This document shows positions 23,162 to 34,169 of a DNA stretch of 64,000 nucleotides, one piece after another. The DNA comes from Ichthyophis bannanicus (lineage: Eukaryota > Chordata > Amphibia > Gymnophiona > Ichthyophiidae). The stretch is from positions 719,957,828 to 720,021,827 of the forward strand of contig CM066036.1 of NCBI GenBank assembly GCA_033557465.1, written 5' to 3'. Every line of letters starts with the position of its first letter. The first letter of the stretch is position 1. The notes beneath the pieces were generated by a model. It saw only the letters and a list, made by a program, of their open reading frames with translations, was not told where the DNA came from and did no database searches. Made by a program: the position numbers and the translations under genes.

Positions 23162-23775
23162 ATAGGGCCCGATTCTGTAGTATACGTCCTGGCCCTCTGT
23201 GCATCCAGTCAGAACTGGACACACAGAAGGAGTCGCGATTCTGATCCTGTGGGGCAGGCAGGGGCCACGATTCAGCCTGGTCTGCACATACAGACCTTGC
23301 CTGACTAACTCAGTCTGGGCTTTACAATGGAACTACGGCGCCATGGTGTCCAGTTGCCATGGCACCGCAGCTCCATTGTAAAGCCATGATCCCTGGCTGC
23401 AAAGGTGCTTTCCCTGCAGCCTGACCCTCGATCTGGGCTCCTAAGGCCAGGGTCGGGCTGCAGGGAAGCTTCCCAGCCCCAGACCTGCCAGATGCACCCG
23501 ACTGGGGAACTTATTCCACCTCTGTTCCCCCTCCAAGCCATCAGTCCTGGATGTACAGGGCTGACATTGGAATCGGCCCTGTATGTCCGGGGCCAATGAC
23601 TGCCCACCACTCCCCCTAACGCTGCCCCTGATCCGCCCCTTCCCCGCCCCATCTAACTTCCCTGTACAATGAGAGGGGAAGTTAGACGGGGTCGGCAGGG
23701 GGAATGAATAGCAGGAATGGACATTCTAATGGGACGTCCATCCCCACTATTCGTGCCTAGGAATGACCCCCATAG
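23162..23775. repeat. unknown palindrome-cored repeat family, copy 2
   Basis: The core is an inverted repeat: arms 23318-23346 and 23357-23385, 29 bases each with few mismatches and a 10-base loop, around GCCATGG/CCATGGC. Around it lie GATTCTGATCCTGTGG, CTGACCCTCGATCTGGGCTCC, ACTTATTCCACCTC and GGCCCTGTATGTCCGGGG. The right end reads GGAATGACCCCCATAG. It interrupts the minus-strand L2/Daphne endonuclease. No protein is encoded. Confidence 0.65.
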
Positions 23776-24185
23776 AGCTTGATTCTATATCAGCCACACC
23801 CAGCTAGCAGAAACATCTAAACCTGACAGCGGCATCTCCTAAGCTGATGCTCACACTGACAGTGGTGTGCTCATGCAAACACCACATTAATACGGATGAA
23901 ATAGATATGGTCATGTAAACCAGACTATATATACTAGTCTGTTGCATGTCCATAACACTACAAGGCTATGTACATGCACCAAAGCTATTGTATAAGCAAA
24001 TGGAAAGTGAGATATTTGTCCATACAGACCATGCAGCAAAACATACATGGCATTTGAAGAACACCTTAGGAATTGCAGTCACAAATAACATGGTGCAGTC
24101 AGATATACTGTATATTAGTGCTGTTTGCACTGAAGCATGTTCCTACTCCAAGGGTCCCCCACCATTGACAAGGAGATGCCCTGCT
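23776..24185. other. no gene recognised
   Basis: A single open frame at 23946-24197 (+) has no recognisable domain. I see no repeat structure. Confidence 0.4.
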
Positions 24186-24424
24186 ATAAGAACATAAGAA
24201 CATAAGATATGCCATACTGGGTCAGACCAAGGTCCATCAAGCCCAGTATTCTGTTTCCAACAGTGGCCAATCTAGGTCATACGTACCTAGCAGTTTCCCC
24301 AAGGGACACAGGTTCCATAATGCTTGTATTGGTTCAAGCATTGATATCCTGGGTCCCTTCTTAATAATGGTTTATGGACTTTTCCTCCAGGAACTTGTCC
24401 AAACCTTTTTTAAACCCAGCTACA

Positions 24425-27326
24425 CTAACAGCCTTTACTACATCCTCCGGTAACAAATTCCAGAGTTTGATTACACGTTGAGTGAAAAAAATATTTTCTT
24501 TTATTAGTCTTAAATAGTTTACCCTGTAGCTTCATTGCATGTCCCCTAGTCTTTCTATATTCTGATAAGGAAAACAATCGATCTATGTTTACCCGTTCCA
24601 CTCCGTTCATTAATTTATAGACTTCTATCATATCTCCCCCTCAGCCGTCTCTTTTCCAGGTTAAAGAGCCCCAACCTTTTTAGCCTTTCTTCATAGGAGT
24701 ATCCTTCCATCCCCTTTAGCATTTTGGTGGCTCTTCTCTGAACCTTTTCTAAAATCGCTATATCCTTTTTAAGATACGGCGACCAGAATTGCACACAATA
24801 TTCAAGGTGTGGTCTCACCATGGAACGATATAGAGGCATTATAATATCTTTTGTTTTATTTTCCATTCCTTTCCTTATCATACCTAGCATTCTATTTGCT
24901 CTCTTGGCCACCGCTGCACACTAGGCCGAGGGTTTTAACACGTTATCCACAATGACGCCTAAATCTTTTTCCTGGGTGGTGGTTCCTAATGTGGAACCTT
25001 GAATCGTGTAACCATAGTTTGGGTTGTTCTTCCCTAGGTGCATAACCTTGCACTTCTCCACATTAAATTTCATCTGCCATTTTGATGCCCAGTCTTCCAA
25101 TTTATCAAGATCCTCTTGCAATTTTCCACAATCCTCCTGGGTTTTAACAACTTTAAATAGTTTTGTGTCATCTGCAAATTTGATAACCTCACTCGTTATT
25201 CCACTTTCCAGGTCATTTATGAATATGTCAAAAAGCAGCGGACCCAGCACAGATCCCTGGGGTACACCACTATTCACCTTTCTCCATTGGGAAAATTGGC
25301 CATTTAGCCCTACCCTCTGCTTTCTATCTTTTAACCAGTTCCTGATCCACAATAATACACTGCCTCCTATCCCATGACTCTTCAGTTTTGCCAAAAGTCT
25401 CTGATGAGGGACCTTGTCAAAGGCTTTCTGAAAGTCCAGATACACAATATCAACCGACTCACCTTTGTCCACCTGTTTATTCACTCCTTCAAAAAAACAT
25501 AACAGATTAGTAAGACAAGATCTTCCTTGTCTAAAGCCATGTTGGCTGTCTCCCATTAGGTCGTGACTATCTACATGCTGAGTAATTGTATTCTTTATGA
25601 TGGTTTCTACCATTTTTCCCGGTACTGATGTCAGGCTCACCGGTCTGTAGTTTCCCGGATCACCCCTCGAACCCTTTTTAAAAATTGGTGTTACATTGGC
25701 GATCCTCCAATCCTCAGGTATCAGAGATGATTTTAATGATAGTTCACAGATTACTGATAGCAGGTCTGCAATCTCAAATTTCAGTTCTTTCAACACCCTT
25801 GGATGTATACCATCTGGCCCAGGTGATTTGCTACTCTTCAGTTTATCTAATAGCTGTAAGACATCTTCCCGATATATCGATATTTCCTTCAATTCTTCCA
25901 CACCTTTAAATACCACTTCAGTCATGGGTAACATCCCTACATCTTCCTCAGTAAAGACCGAAGCAAAGAATTCATTCAGTCTCTCCGCTATCGCCTTGTC
26001 GCCTCTTAGTGCTCCTTTAACCCCTTTATCATCTAATGGACCAACTGACTCTCTCACAGGTTTTTTGCTACGAATGTACTTGAAAAGGTCTTTATTTTGC
26101 GTTTTTGCTTCCGCAGCAAGCTTCTTCTCAAATTCTCTCTTTGCCTGCCTTATCAATGCCTTGCATTTGACTTGCCAGTGCTTGTGCTGTTTCCAGGTTT
26201 CATCGTTTGGCTCTTTTTTCCATTTCCTGAAAGATGCTTTTTTGGCAACAACAGCCTCTCTGACCTCACCTTTAAACCATGCTGGCAGTTTTTTGGACTT
26301 CCTTCCACTTTTCTTAAAGCGTGTAATACAGCTGATCTGGGCTTCCAAGATAGTATTTTTCAACAACACCCAAGCTTGATGTACGTCTTTAACCTTTGCA
26401 ACTGTTCCTTTTAGTTTTTTCTTAACTGTTTCCCTCATTTTATCGTAGTCTCCCTTTCGAATGTTAAAGGGTAGTACTGTGGATTTCCTTACTATCCCTC
26501 CTCCACTAATTAAATCAAAGGTGATCATGCTATGATCACTATTGCCAAGTGGCCCCAACACCCTTATCTCTTGCACTACATCTGGTGTTCCACTAAGGAC
26601 TAGGTCTAATATTGCTTCCCCTCTGGTCGGTTCATGAACCAGCTGCTCCAAGAAGCAGTCATTTATTTCATCTAGGAACTTTATCTCCCTAGCATGTCCT
26701 GTTGTGACACTGACCCAGTCGATGCCGGGGTAATTGAAATCACCCATTATTATTACTGCACTGTAACCTTTGCTAGCTTCCTTGATTTCTTTGAGCATTT
26801 CATCATCCATTTGTTCATTCTGGCCAGGCGGACGATATTAAACCCCCACTGCCATCGCCTTCCCCTTTTTACATGGAATTTCAATCCATAGAGATTCTAC
26901 AGCAAATTTTGTTTCTTGCAAAACTTTAATCCTTTCTGACTCAATGCCCTCTCTAACATAGAGCGCAACCCCTCCACCAATTTGAACAGCTCTATCATTA
27001 TGATATAGTTTGTACCCAGGTATCACAGTGTCCCACTGGTTGTCCTCCTTCCACCATGTCTCTGATATTCCAATCATATCTAACCTCTCGTTTAGTGCTA
27101 TATATTCTAACTCTCCCATCTTGTTTTGTAGACTTCTAGCATTTGCATAGAAGCATTTTAGAGACTGTATTTTATTCATATTAATTTGGCTATTGGTAGA
27201 CATGGGTAATTTGGGATCTCTAAGCTCTGTCTGCTCCATACTCGAGGGCATTTGGGCTACTTTACTCTTTTTTGGAACCTCTCTGCTTTTTGTAGTATCC
27301 TTCAAGGATACATTCTTCCGAACCAT
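24425..27326 (-). pseudogene. CR1 ORF2 (endonuclease and reverse transcriptase), four lesions
   Basis: ATG at 27326 lies 35 bases after ORF1 ends. The endonuclease spans about 27200-26450 (YANARSLQNKM, GISETWW, GGGVALYV, MGDFNYPGIDW, NSDHSMITF), then a linker, then RT at about 25900-24950 (SPGPDGIHPRVL, DIVYLDFQKAFDKV, GVPQGSVLGPLLF, catalytic F-A-D-D). The C-terminal region follows to 24425. Lesions: a TAA at about 26838 within the expected GVYYRPPG motif, a TAG near 24921 (between KPSA and CAAVAKRA), an extra G in a G run near 24645, and an extra T in a T run near 24490. The last two are judged against the copy at 39418-40142. All catalytic boxes are present. It nicks the target and copies CR1 RNA in the family. 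Confidence 0.85.
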
Positions 27327-27361
27327 GCGCTCTTGGGCGACTGTCGGCTTTCCCCTATTAT

Positions 27362-28282
27362 CTAGTTTAAAAGCTGCTCTATCTCCTTTTTAAAGGTTAA
27401 TGCCAGCAGCCTGGTTCCATCCCGGTTAAGGTGAAGCCCATCCCTTCGGAAGAGCCCCTCCTTTCCCCAGAATGTTCCCCAGTTCCTAACAAATCCAAAC
27501 CCCTCATCTCTGCACCATTGTCTCATCCATGCATTGAGACTCCGGAGCTCTGCCTGCCTTTTGGGTCCTGCGCGTGGAACGGGAAGCATTTCGGAGAACG
27601 CTACCCTGGAAGTTCTGGATTTCAACTTCCTACCTAAAAGCCTAAATTTAGCTTCCAGAACCTCCCTACCACATTTTCCTATGTCATTGGTACCGACATG
27701 TACCAAGACAACAGACTCCTCCCCAGCACTATCTAAGACCTTATCTAGGTGGCGCGTGAGGTCCGCTACCTTCGCACCAGGCAGGCATGTTACCAGGCGA
27801 TCCTCACGTCCACCAGCCACCCAGCTATCTACATGCCTAATGATCGAATCACCAACTATAACTGCTCTCCTAACCCTTCCCTCATGGGCACTTGGCCCTG
27901 GAGAAACCTCCTCGGTGCGAGAGGGGTTTACATCACCTGGAGGACTGGTCCTAGTTACAGGATCACTTCCTGCCACACCAGGGTGATGCTCTTCTGTCAC
28001 GTGACCTCTCTCCTCCATGGCAACAGGGATGCTGCCAGACTGGAGGTGGGACTTCAGGACTATATCCCTGTAGGTCTCGTCTATGTACCTCTCTGTCTGT
28101 CTTATGTTTTCCAAGTCTGCTACTCTAGCCTCTAGAGAACGGACTCGTTCCCTGAGAGCAAAGAGCTCCTTGCACCTAGTGCACACGTAAGACCTCTCAC
28201 CAGCTGGGAGAAAATCATACATGTGACACTCAATGCAAAAGACTGGAAAGCCCACATCCCGCTGCTGGACTGCTGTCTGCAT
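27362..28282 (-). CDS. CR1 ORF1: zinc-finger, coiled coil and SGNH esterase, intact
   Basis: A 306-residue open frame without stops. Residues 16-37 hold two Cys pairs (CIEC, CTRC), a likely zinc-binding knuckle. Residues 40-70 form a heptad-like coiled coil. Residues 137-300 are an SGNH-hydrolase (esterase) domain with all three blocks: VGDS at 143-146, GTND at 197-200, and D-G-L-H at 281-284, giving Ser146, Asp281 and His284 as likely triad. In CR1 this protein goes with the element RNA; an esterase/membrane-lipid role has been proposed for the family but its substrate is uncertain. The start gives a good N-terminal zinc module and follows a 5' UTR with stops. Complete catalytic residues in a LINE copy point to recent activity. 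Confidence 0.85.
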   Translation of the reverse strand: MQTAVQQRDVGFPVFCIECHMYDFLPAGERSYVCTRCKELFALRERVRSLEARVADLENIRQTERYIDETYRDIVLKSHLQSGSIPVAMEERGHVTEEHHPGVAGSDPVTRTSPPGDVNPSRTEEVSPGPSAHEGRVRRAVIVGDSIIRHVDSWVAGGREDRLVTCLPGAKVADLTRHLDKVLDSAGEESVVLVHVGTNDIGKCGREVLEAKFRLLGRKLKSRTSRVAFSEMLPVPRAGPKRQAELRSLNAWMRQWCRDEGFGFVRNWGTFWGKEGLFRRDGLHLNRDGTRLLALTFKKEIEQLLN

Positions 28283-28510
28283 CTTAGTTTTAAGTTTGTG
28301 TTTAGATCTTTAAGTTCTTTACGTACTAAAGGGTGCTATGGATATTTATACCACTAAAACTGTACCTAATAAGTTTAATATACCTTGTTCACCTGAAGCT
28401 TAATTAATCTCAGGTCCTTAGTGTATGACTGATTTGGGTAATGAGCTTCACCTGAGAGCACCTCCTGTCTTTTAAGTTGAGCAAGTACCTATAAAGCTGT
28501 GATTATCCCA

Positions 28511-28541
28511 GGGGAGGGTGGGTGTGGGGAGGGAGGGAGGG
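28511..28541 (+). promoter_or_regulatory. G-rich tract, possible G-quadruplex in CR1 5' UTR
   Basis: Seven runs of three to four G separated by one to three bases fit the G-quadruplex pattern on the plus strand, which is the antisense strand of the CR1. It lies inside the CR1 5' UTR about 230 bases upstream of ORF1. Function is inferred only. Confidence 0.5.
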
Positions 28542-28604
28542 ATATAACACTTATTAAAAGAGGGCTGCTACACAGTACCCTGTCCTGTGCTGCTGAGGTA
28601 AGCT

Positions 28605-28885
28605 ATATTCTGATTTGATTTAAATTATAGCTCTTTGCTGCTGCTAGGCTCTAACCTATTATGAAATTTAAACTACAAGCTCTCTGCTGGATTCTAAATT
28701 TAACCAGAAAGCTCTCTTCTGTGTTTTAATTTGAAAACTAAAAGTACTTTGCTGATGCTAGGCCCTGAGTGACTATGAAATTTAAACTACAGCTCTCTAC
28801 TGGGTATGAAAGGTAACCAGAAAGTTCTCTTCTGTGTTTTAAATTGAATCTTAAACTGTTGCTACTAGGCCCTGACTGATTTAAC
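28605..28885 (-). repeat. about 110-bp tandem units at the CR1 5' end
   Basis: The word GCTAGG(C/T)(C/T)C recurs at 28643, 28757 and (as ACTAGGCC) 28864, spacing 114 and 107. Between them ATGAAATTTAAACTAC, AGCTCTCT, AACCAGAAAG and CTCTTCTGTGTTTTAA repeat in the same order. That gives about 2.3 units directly upstream of the CR1 5' UTR. By analogy with L1 promoter monomers these could be promoter units. Confidence 0.6.
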
Positions 28886-28895
28886 AAAAAATAGT

Positions 28896-29945
28896 GGGTT
28901 CACAGATTAATTAGCTTTAAAAGAAAAAAAAAATCCTTTCAGAAAAATTCCCAGAAGTATATACTCACAATTTCAGATTTCTCTCCAGGAGTAACAGCCC
29001 CCCTTTCTAGTCCATCATGTGCTACAGAGCAGCATTTCAGAATATACTGCCCACTCACACTGGCTCCTGGTGATGCTGCAGTCAGCCCCATGGTCCAGGT
29101 ACTGGCCAGGCATACATGTTCCCCCAGGATTGTAGATCAGCACACCAGGGCTTCCCCTGTACCACCATAACACACACACACATATGCTTGCTTACAGTCA
29201 CTAATAACATACATCTGCAAAAACCATACCCTGCACCTATGAACAACTGCTGGTAAGACATAATGGCATGGTGTCTCAGGATAACACATCTGCTCTGCAT
29301 ATCTCAGTCAAACATGATTCTGCTCCATACTGCCTCACATACCATCTCTATGTCTACATTCCCACCTTTCCCATTCCTATTTGGGAAGCCTAGAATAGCC
29401 TCTTTAGCCCAAACACCAAATGTCAGCATAACCAGAATAAAGACTATTTCAGTGCTTTATATTTCTGTAGGGATGTTTTTTATTGTTCCCTAACCTTATA
29501 AACATCCCTCACCTGTGCATTCTATTCTTTACAACTGCATCTAGTACCCTCCCAGACAGCAGACACACCAGTTCAATATAGATGTGTCGCAGACATTCAT
29601 CTATATGGGACATGTTGAACTTCAAAGCAGATATTTTTCTAAGTACTGGTCTTATTCCACGTTGCAGCCGGTATAACGTAGGCGTCTGCTGGAAACACTC
29701 AGGATGTACATTGGTCTTTCCTGAATACACTTTCTACATCTCCATGGCTTGCCACACCCCTGTTCCACCCCCTCCAACCCATGTTCTAAGAACCCCATTT
29801 TCATACCTTGTATGTGCATTGCTGTGTGTTTTAGGAATATGGGTCTAGATGTTTTTGCGAGGAAAACGTCTATCCCCCATGTCCAGGTAGACTATTTGCA
29901 TTTTGGAATGATCCCCATAATGTCCAGATCTTGGGTTGTTAGGTA
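28896..29945. other. no gene recognised
   Basis: Frames at 29082-29300 (-), 29263-29493 (+), 29509-29730 (-) and 29582-29848 (+) show no domain. Near 29840-29875 the words AGATGTTTTTGCGAGGAAAACGTCT form a short inverted repeat, possibly a decayed transposon end. Confidence 0.4.
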
Positions 29946-29949
29946 ATTG

Positions 29950-29992
29950 TTTAGTAACATAGAAACATGATGGCAGAAAAAGAAAACATGGC
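29950..29992 (-). repeat. CR1 3'-terminal fragment, about 43 bp
   Basis: The minus strand reads GGCCATGTTTTC...CTGCCATCATGTTTCTATGTTACTA, the last bases of a CR1 of the type at 17700-17737. It abuts the 15-bp repeat that bounds the next insertion. Confidence 0.6.
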
Positions 29993-31352
29993 CTAGTATT
30001 GGGATTGAACGAACCAACCTGAGGCGTGAGTAGATGGAAAGACAGAGTCCTTTATTAAACCTTAGGCCGCCCGACACAGGCCGTGTTTCGTCACCCTTCG
30101 TCGGGGGCTGGCCAGGCACAAAAACTAAAATCATAAATAACAATCATTAAACTAACAATAAAAACATAAAGGAACAGACTGACAAACTTATAAAACATAA
30201 TACATATTAATACTTAAATAACATTAAAAACATTAAAACTAGCAAAATGCAATACAAATAAAATTATTAAATAATGTGAAATAAATAAGTGTGCTCGAAG
30301 GTACAAATCATCATAAAATCATATACATACATAGAAATAAAGTAATTCACCAACCTCTGTTGTGGGCTTTAAAAAGTATACCATGTTTATGTAGTAAAAT
30401 CTAAAAGAACACTGTTGCTAGAAAAACAAAAACAGGGTAATTAGAAAACGTATATCTTAATTTTATCTTTCATTAAACCAAGGAGAAAGGAAAAGAAGGT
30501 GGAGAGGGCAATGAGGAGAACAAGACAGGACATGAGTTACCTACAAAAACTCCAGTGATTAAACTACATTAAAAAACTTGTGCTTAAGAAAATGTAGTGT
30601 TCCCAGAATTCACTCCAAATATATCATTAATGTCGTAACAAGCACTATTCTTCATTCCTCAGCCGATGCTTAATGTGAACAAAAGTGCACCTATTTCTCA
30701 CAAACACGAGGTCTCAGACTTGAGAGAATGTGGCCTTTAATGACCTACTAGTCTCCCATATTTGCATCAATGACCTCTTTCAAATCCAAGATCCAGCTGA
30801 GGAATGAAGAATAGTGCTTGTTATGACATTAATGATATATTTGGAGTGAATTCTGGGAACAGTAATTTTCACACTCTATAAAATTGTCCCTTGAATTAGT
30901 GTTTAAGAAAATGTAGTAGCAGGAGTAAGCCAAAGGGCCCCTAACTAACAGTGATAAGACAAGATGTGCAATGTTGACCAAGACATTACCAATTGATCTG
31001 TACAGATTTAACAGGGGCACAAAAAAGGAAAGCAAAAATGTTCAGTAATACAGTCGTATAGACATGCATAACATGAGGTCAATAAACATGATATGTGCAA
31101 CTGCAAAAACCGCGGTATGTGTATAGTAAAAATCAAAGGAAACAAAACTATTAGTCCATCCTTCACGAAAAACTAATTAAAAGGAAAATATGTAGACCGC
31201 CGTCTAAAGGTAAAATGCCGCCACCAAGAGAATAAATACAAATTAGTCATAGACCAAATATTAAGTTTGACTCAGAGGCAGACAAGAAACAAGTGCCAAA
31301 CAGTTAAATGATCCCTAAGGGAGCGTAGTTTATAGGACTAGTATTGGGATTG
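29993..31352 (-). mobile_element. unclassified 1.33-kb insertion with 15-bp target duplication
   Basis: CTAGTATTGGGATTG occurs perfectly at 29993-30007 and 31338-31352 and bounds 30008-31337. The surrounding sequence on the right is minus-strand L2/Daphne. On the minus strand the left end of the insert reads GACGAAGGGTGACGAAACACGG and TTTAATAAAGGACTC; the first is a GAAAC-containing hairpin block and the second holds an AATAAA signal. No reverse transcriptase is visible and the body is very AT-rich. A Penelope-like element tail is one possibility, and an L1-mobilised non-coding RNA is another. Long duplications argue for target-primed integration. Confidence 0.6.
30599..30860. repeat. 65-bp inverted repeat inside the insertion
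   Basis: Arms 30599-30663 and 30796-30860 pair at 64 of 65 positions by eye, with a 132-base spacer. The flanking word TTAAGAAAATGTAGT occurs directly at about 30584 and 30903. The near identity implies a recent inverted duplication. Confidence 0.85.
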
Positions 31353-32070
31353 TCTTTCTCACAGAGCATGCATTGATGAGTACATATTTTGGTTTCTGAG
31401 CATTGGTGAGTTGTTCTTTGGTGTATGTTGTGAGAGGATGAGTCTGTATATGAACCAATATTTGTGGATTTCTATTTCTGTTGTTGTGGAATGGAATCAC
31501 CAGGTCATTACGTCTATATCCCCTGATAATTGGCATGTGAGTCAGAGGGAATAGACAGGCCTGCAGCCGGGCAATTAAGGTGATGATGTCTACTATTGTG
31601 CAGCAGGTTGCATAGAGTTTGAGCATGTTTAGATGCTTTATCATTTGATTTGATTTGCTTGTGAGTTGTGATCTATGTGCAATGAGAGAGCTTGTTTACT
31701 ATTGTTGTCTATTCTGTATTCTGTTTTGTCTTTCCTTCGAATATGCTGTGAAGGTTGGATGAGCTTTTGTACTGGATTGAAGGGTTTATAGTTTTTAAGT
31801 GAAGAGGCTTCACTGAGTTGAAGTCATTCTAAGGGCCACTTGGCTAGGCCATTAGGCATGGACCCATCATGCGGTTGCCTGCCTAGGGAAGTTGTTTTAA
31901 ATCAGTCCCTACTGGATGGTGTGCATGTATGGGTGAAGCTTACCATCCTGCTGGTTGCCGCTGGCTCGTGGCTTGGGCTTTTAATGTAGACCGAAGTTGG
32001 TTGGTCTGGTAAGGCCTCTAAGCCAGATCAGATGGTACAGGACCGGTGTGCGTTTCGCTCTCTGGTACCC
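31353..32070 (-). mobile_element. L2/Daphne-type LINE, 5' UTR and endonuclease start
   Basis: The minus-strand frame at 31330-31644 ends with KPKYVLINACSVRKT, the usual opening of the endonuclease domain (consensus I-N-A-R-S). The stretch 31660-32070 lies upstream and probably is the 5' UTR. The endonuclease is cut after a few residues by the 1.33-kb insertion. Confidence 0.5.
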
Positions 32071-33640
32071 ACCCAATGATGTGCATATGTGTCTAGCACA
32101 ATCACATCCAAGTCACACAAGGCATGCCAGAGGGATGCCCACAGCTATACCTGCTCAGGAGCACGAATAGGACTCTGCAAGTGTTTGTTTTGGCAAACAA
32201 GCAACTGTAAATTGAAGAGGGAAATGCCCTCTCACTCCCTGATATTTTTCGTTCCATCCAAAAATGTGACATTAAATAAAAAGGCATGTCTACTGACTTC
32301 CACACTGTTGCATGTACCCATTTGCAATGACAGACCAGGATGTGTAAAGGGGAAGAAAGACATCTGTGTGCCCAGAAGAGCAGATAAGCATATTCAACAT
32401 ATATACTTTTCTTAAATCAGGCAAAAACCTTCACGTGTTCAACCCATCACTTTGCACATCTCTGTTTTGCTTTTTATGTGGTAGGCACGTGGATCTTTCA
32501 GGGTGGAGACAGACCAGTTTCACAAGGCACTTACACGTGCCTACCTTCTCTACTGCCCTCCCACTAAATTTCAGATGTTCTGACTTGAATATCCCAAATT
32601 TCACCTACACGATGCTCCTAAAATGTGTCTTTAAAAAATCAGAGGCAGACTGGATGTGCCAACTATTTATTACTTTCATATTGATTTCAATCGTTTCTTA
32701 TTCATGTTCAAGATAAGGAACAATTAGTGCATTTTTCCTATTAAAAATGGTGTCATACTCACATGCAGGGCTCTTTCATTAATGCATGAGGAACATGGGT
32801 CAGTTTTAGAAGGCGATGAAAAAGGTGCCAATACTCAGTACCACCTCTCAAAGAAAGCCCTGAATTAACTATAAACATTTATAAACATTTCTAAAATGGG
32901 TCTTTATCTGTTATCATTTACTCAAGTATTTTGTAACCGTCAAATTGTTTACTTGGAACTAAGGACATACTACATGGAATAAGAAATGCTTCTTTCTTAT
33001 TTCTGGAATAAAACGTGGCTTGCCATCTCAGGACAAAATAAGATCTTCAACATATGAGCATATGTTTGCACCTAATAAAATCATCACATAGACATGAATC
33101 AACAAGGTTAACATATTTCACTTCAGTTAATCATCCTGATTTGTCTCAAGAAACTAGGTTTTAGTTTGTAATCTGTGCGGAAATCTGCTGTTCTAGTATT
33201 AAATCTTTTGCTCGATCTGGTGATTATCTGCTACATTTTCGCACACGGGAGAATTAATACCACATACTGCTAAGCAGCTTTGAAGTAAGAAGGCCTAGAC
33301 TTAGACCTGCAATAACTCTTGTAAGAAAATATTGATTCAGTAAGAGTAAAATAATCTTGAAGGCATTAAGGCTTTTTCACTTTCTATATTCTGCAATAGC
33401 TTTTCGCTTCAGGATGAACACATTTCTATGCAGGAAATCTCAGGCAGCTATGCAAAGCTGCTATCACATGCTAAGAGGTCAATTTACTAAAGGCAAAACA
33501 TTTTCAAGGACCACATTACACATGAAGAGGGAAATTTTATAACAGTGCACCTTTCTTAAGCATATTGCATTTGAAAAAGTAGGCCTAAGTTGCAAAAATT
33601 GTGCCTTAGGTGAAGGCACAGACATTTACAGCAGTCATAG
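32071..33640. other. no gene recognised
   Basis: Frames at 32089-32415, 32366-32716 and 33357-33542 (+) have no recognisable domains. Sequence is AT-rich. AGAGGTCAATTTACTAAAGG near 33475 looks like the end of a miniature DNA element, but I find no partner. Confidence 0.4.
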
Positions 33641-34168
33641 TGTAGCAGCTGATAAGCATGCAATAAATAATACCAGGAGTCAGTTCAAAGATCCAAGTCA
33701 ATTTATTGTGCACATGGCTCAGAGAGTCAAGCTTCAGAAAGGACTGAGCAAAGCTCTTACAGAAACATATTCATTTTATACATTTCTCTTCAGCTTGATA
33801 CATGCAGACTTTCTATTGGTCCCAATGACCCCTGCACTTGTCCAATCAGGGAACCTCTCTGGGCCTAGCACCCTGCTCCCCCTTCCCAAGCTATTCTAAC
33901 AATGGTACAGTTTCTAGGTATTGATACAAATCTACTGCAGGGTCATTTTTGGCTCTAGGAATGCAGGTATTGAAACATTTCTATCATCAGAACATAAGAG
34001 AATAATGAAAGATTTATGTATTCATGAAGACTCCTTATTAGGCAGTTTAAAACAGCTTTCTCAGACTTTTACAGATTTTTAGTTCTTACTAAGATGGGGG
34101 TTGCAATCAGGGCCTAACTTACAGGCCTTTCATATTTGCAGACTATAATAGGCCATAGCCTACCACAT
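33641..34168 (-). repeat. 3' LTR
   Basis: It begins TGTAGC and ends CTACCA on the plus strand (TG...CA ends). On the minus strand it keeps a TATA box (TATAAAATG, complement at 33772-33780) and a polyadenylation signal AATAAA (complement at 33702-33707), about 70 bases apart. Both are altered in the 5' LTR. Confidence 0.9.
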
Positions 34169-34169
34169 T

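Larger units (their letters stand above)
24186..28895 (-). mobile_element. CR1 LINE, nearly full length and recent
   Basis: On the minus strand: tandem 5' units (28605-28885), 5' UTR (28283-28604), intact ORF1 (27362-28282), ORF2 (24425-27326, four lesions), and a 3' end GGCATATCTTATGTTCTTATGTTCTTAT at about 24186. The subfamily has further copies at 6708 (+), 39418 (+), 42655 (-), 55168 (-) and 63228 (+). The low number of lesions makes it one of the youngest elements here. I found no clear target-site duplication. Confidence 0.9.

Noticed and set aside
25024..25377. Plus-strand frames at 25024-25377, 25685-25909, 25696-26379 and 26097-26414
   Set aside because: They are antisense shadows of the CR1 ORF2 on the minus strand.
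30070..30115. active hammerhead ribozyme on the minus strand
   Set aside because: A GACGAA...CGAAAC block is present, but the conserved core CTGANGA is not met and a helix II is not evident.
29993..31352. LTR retrotransposon bounded by short direct repeats
   Set aside because: The 15-bp repeats are identical flanks, not LTRs; there are no TG...CA ends, primer site or pol motifs.
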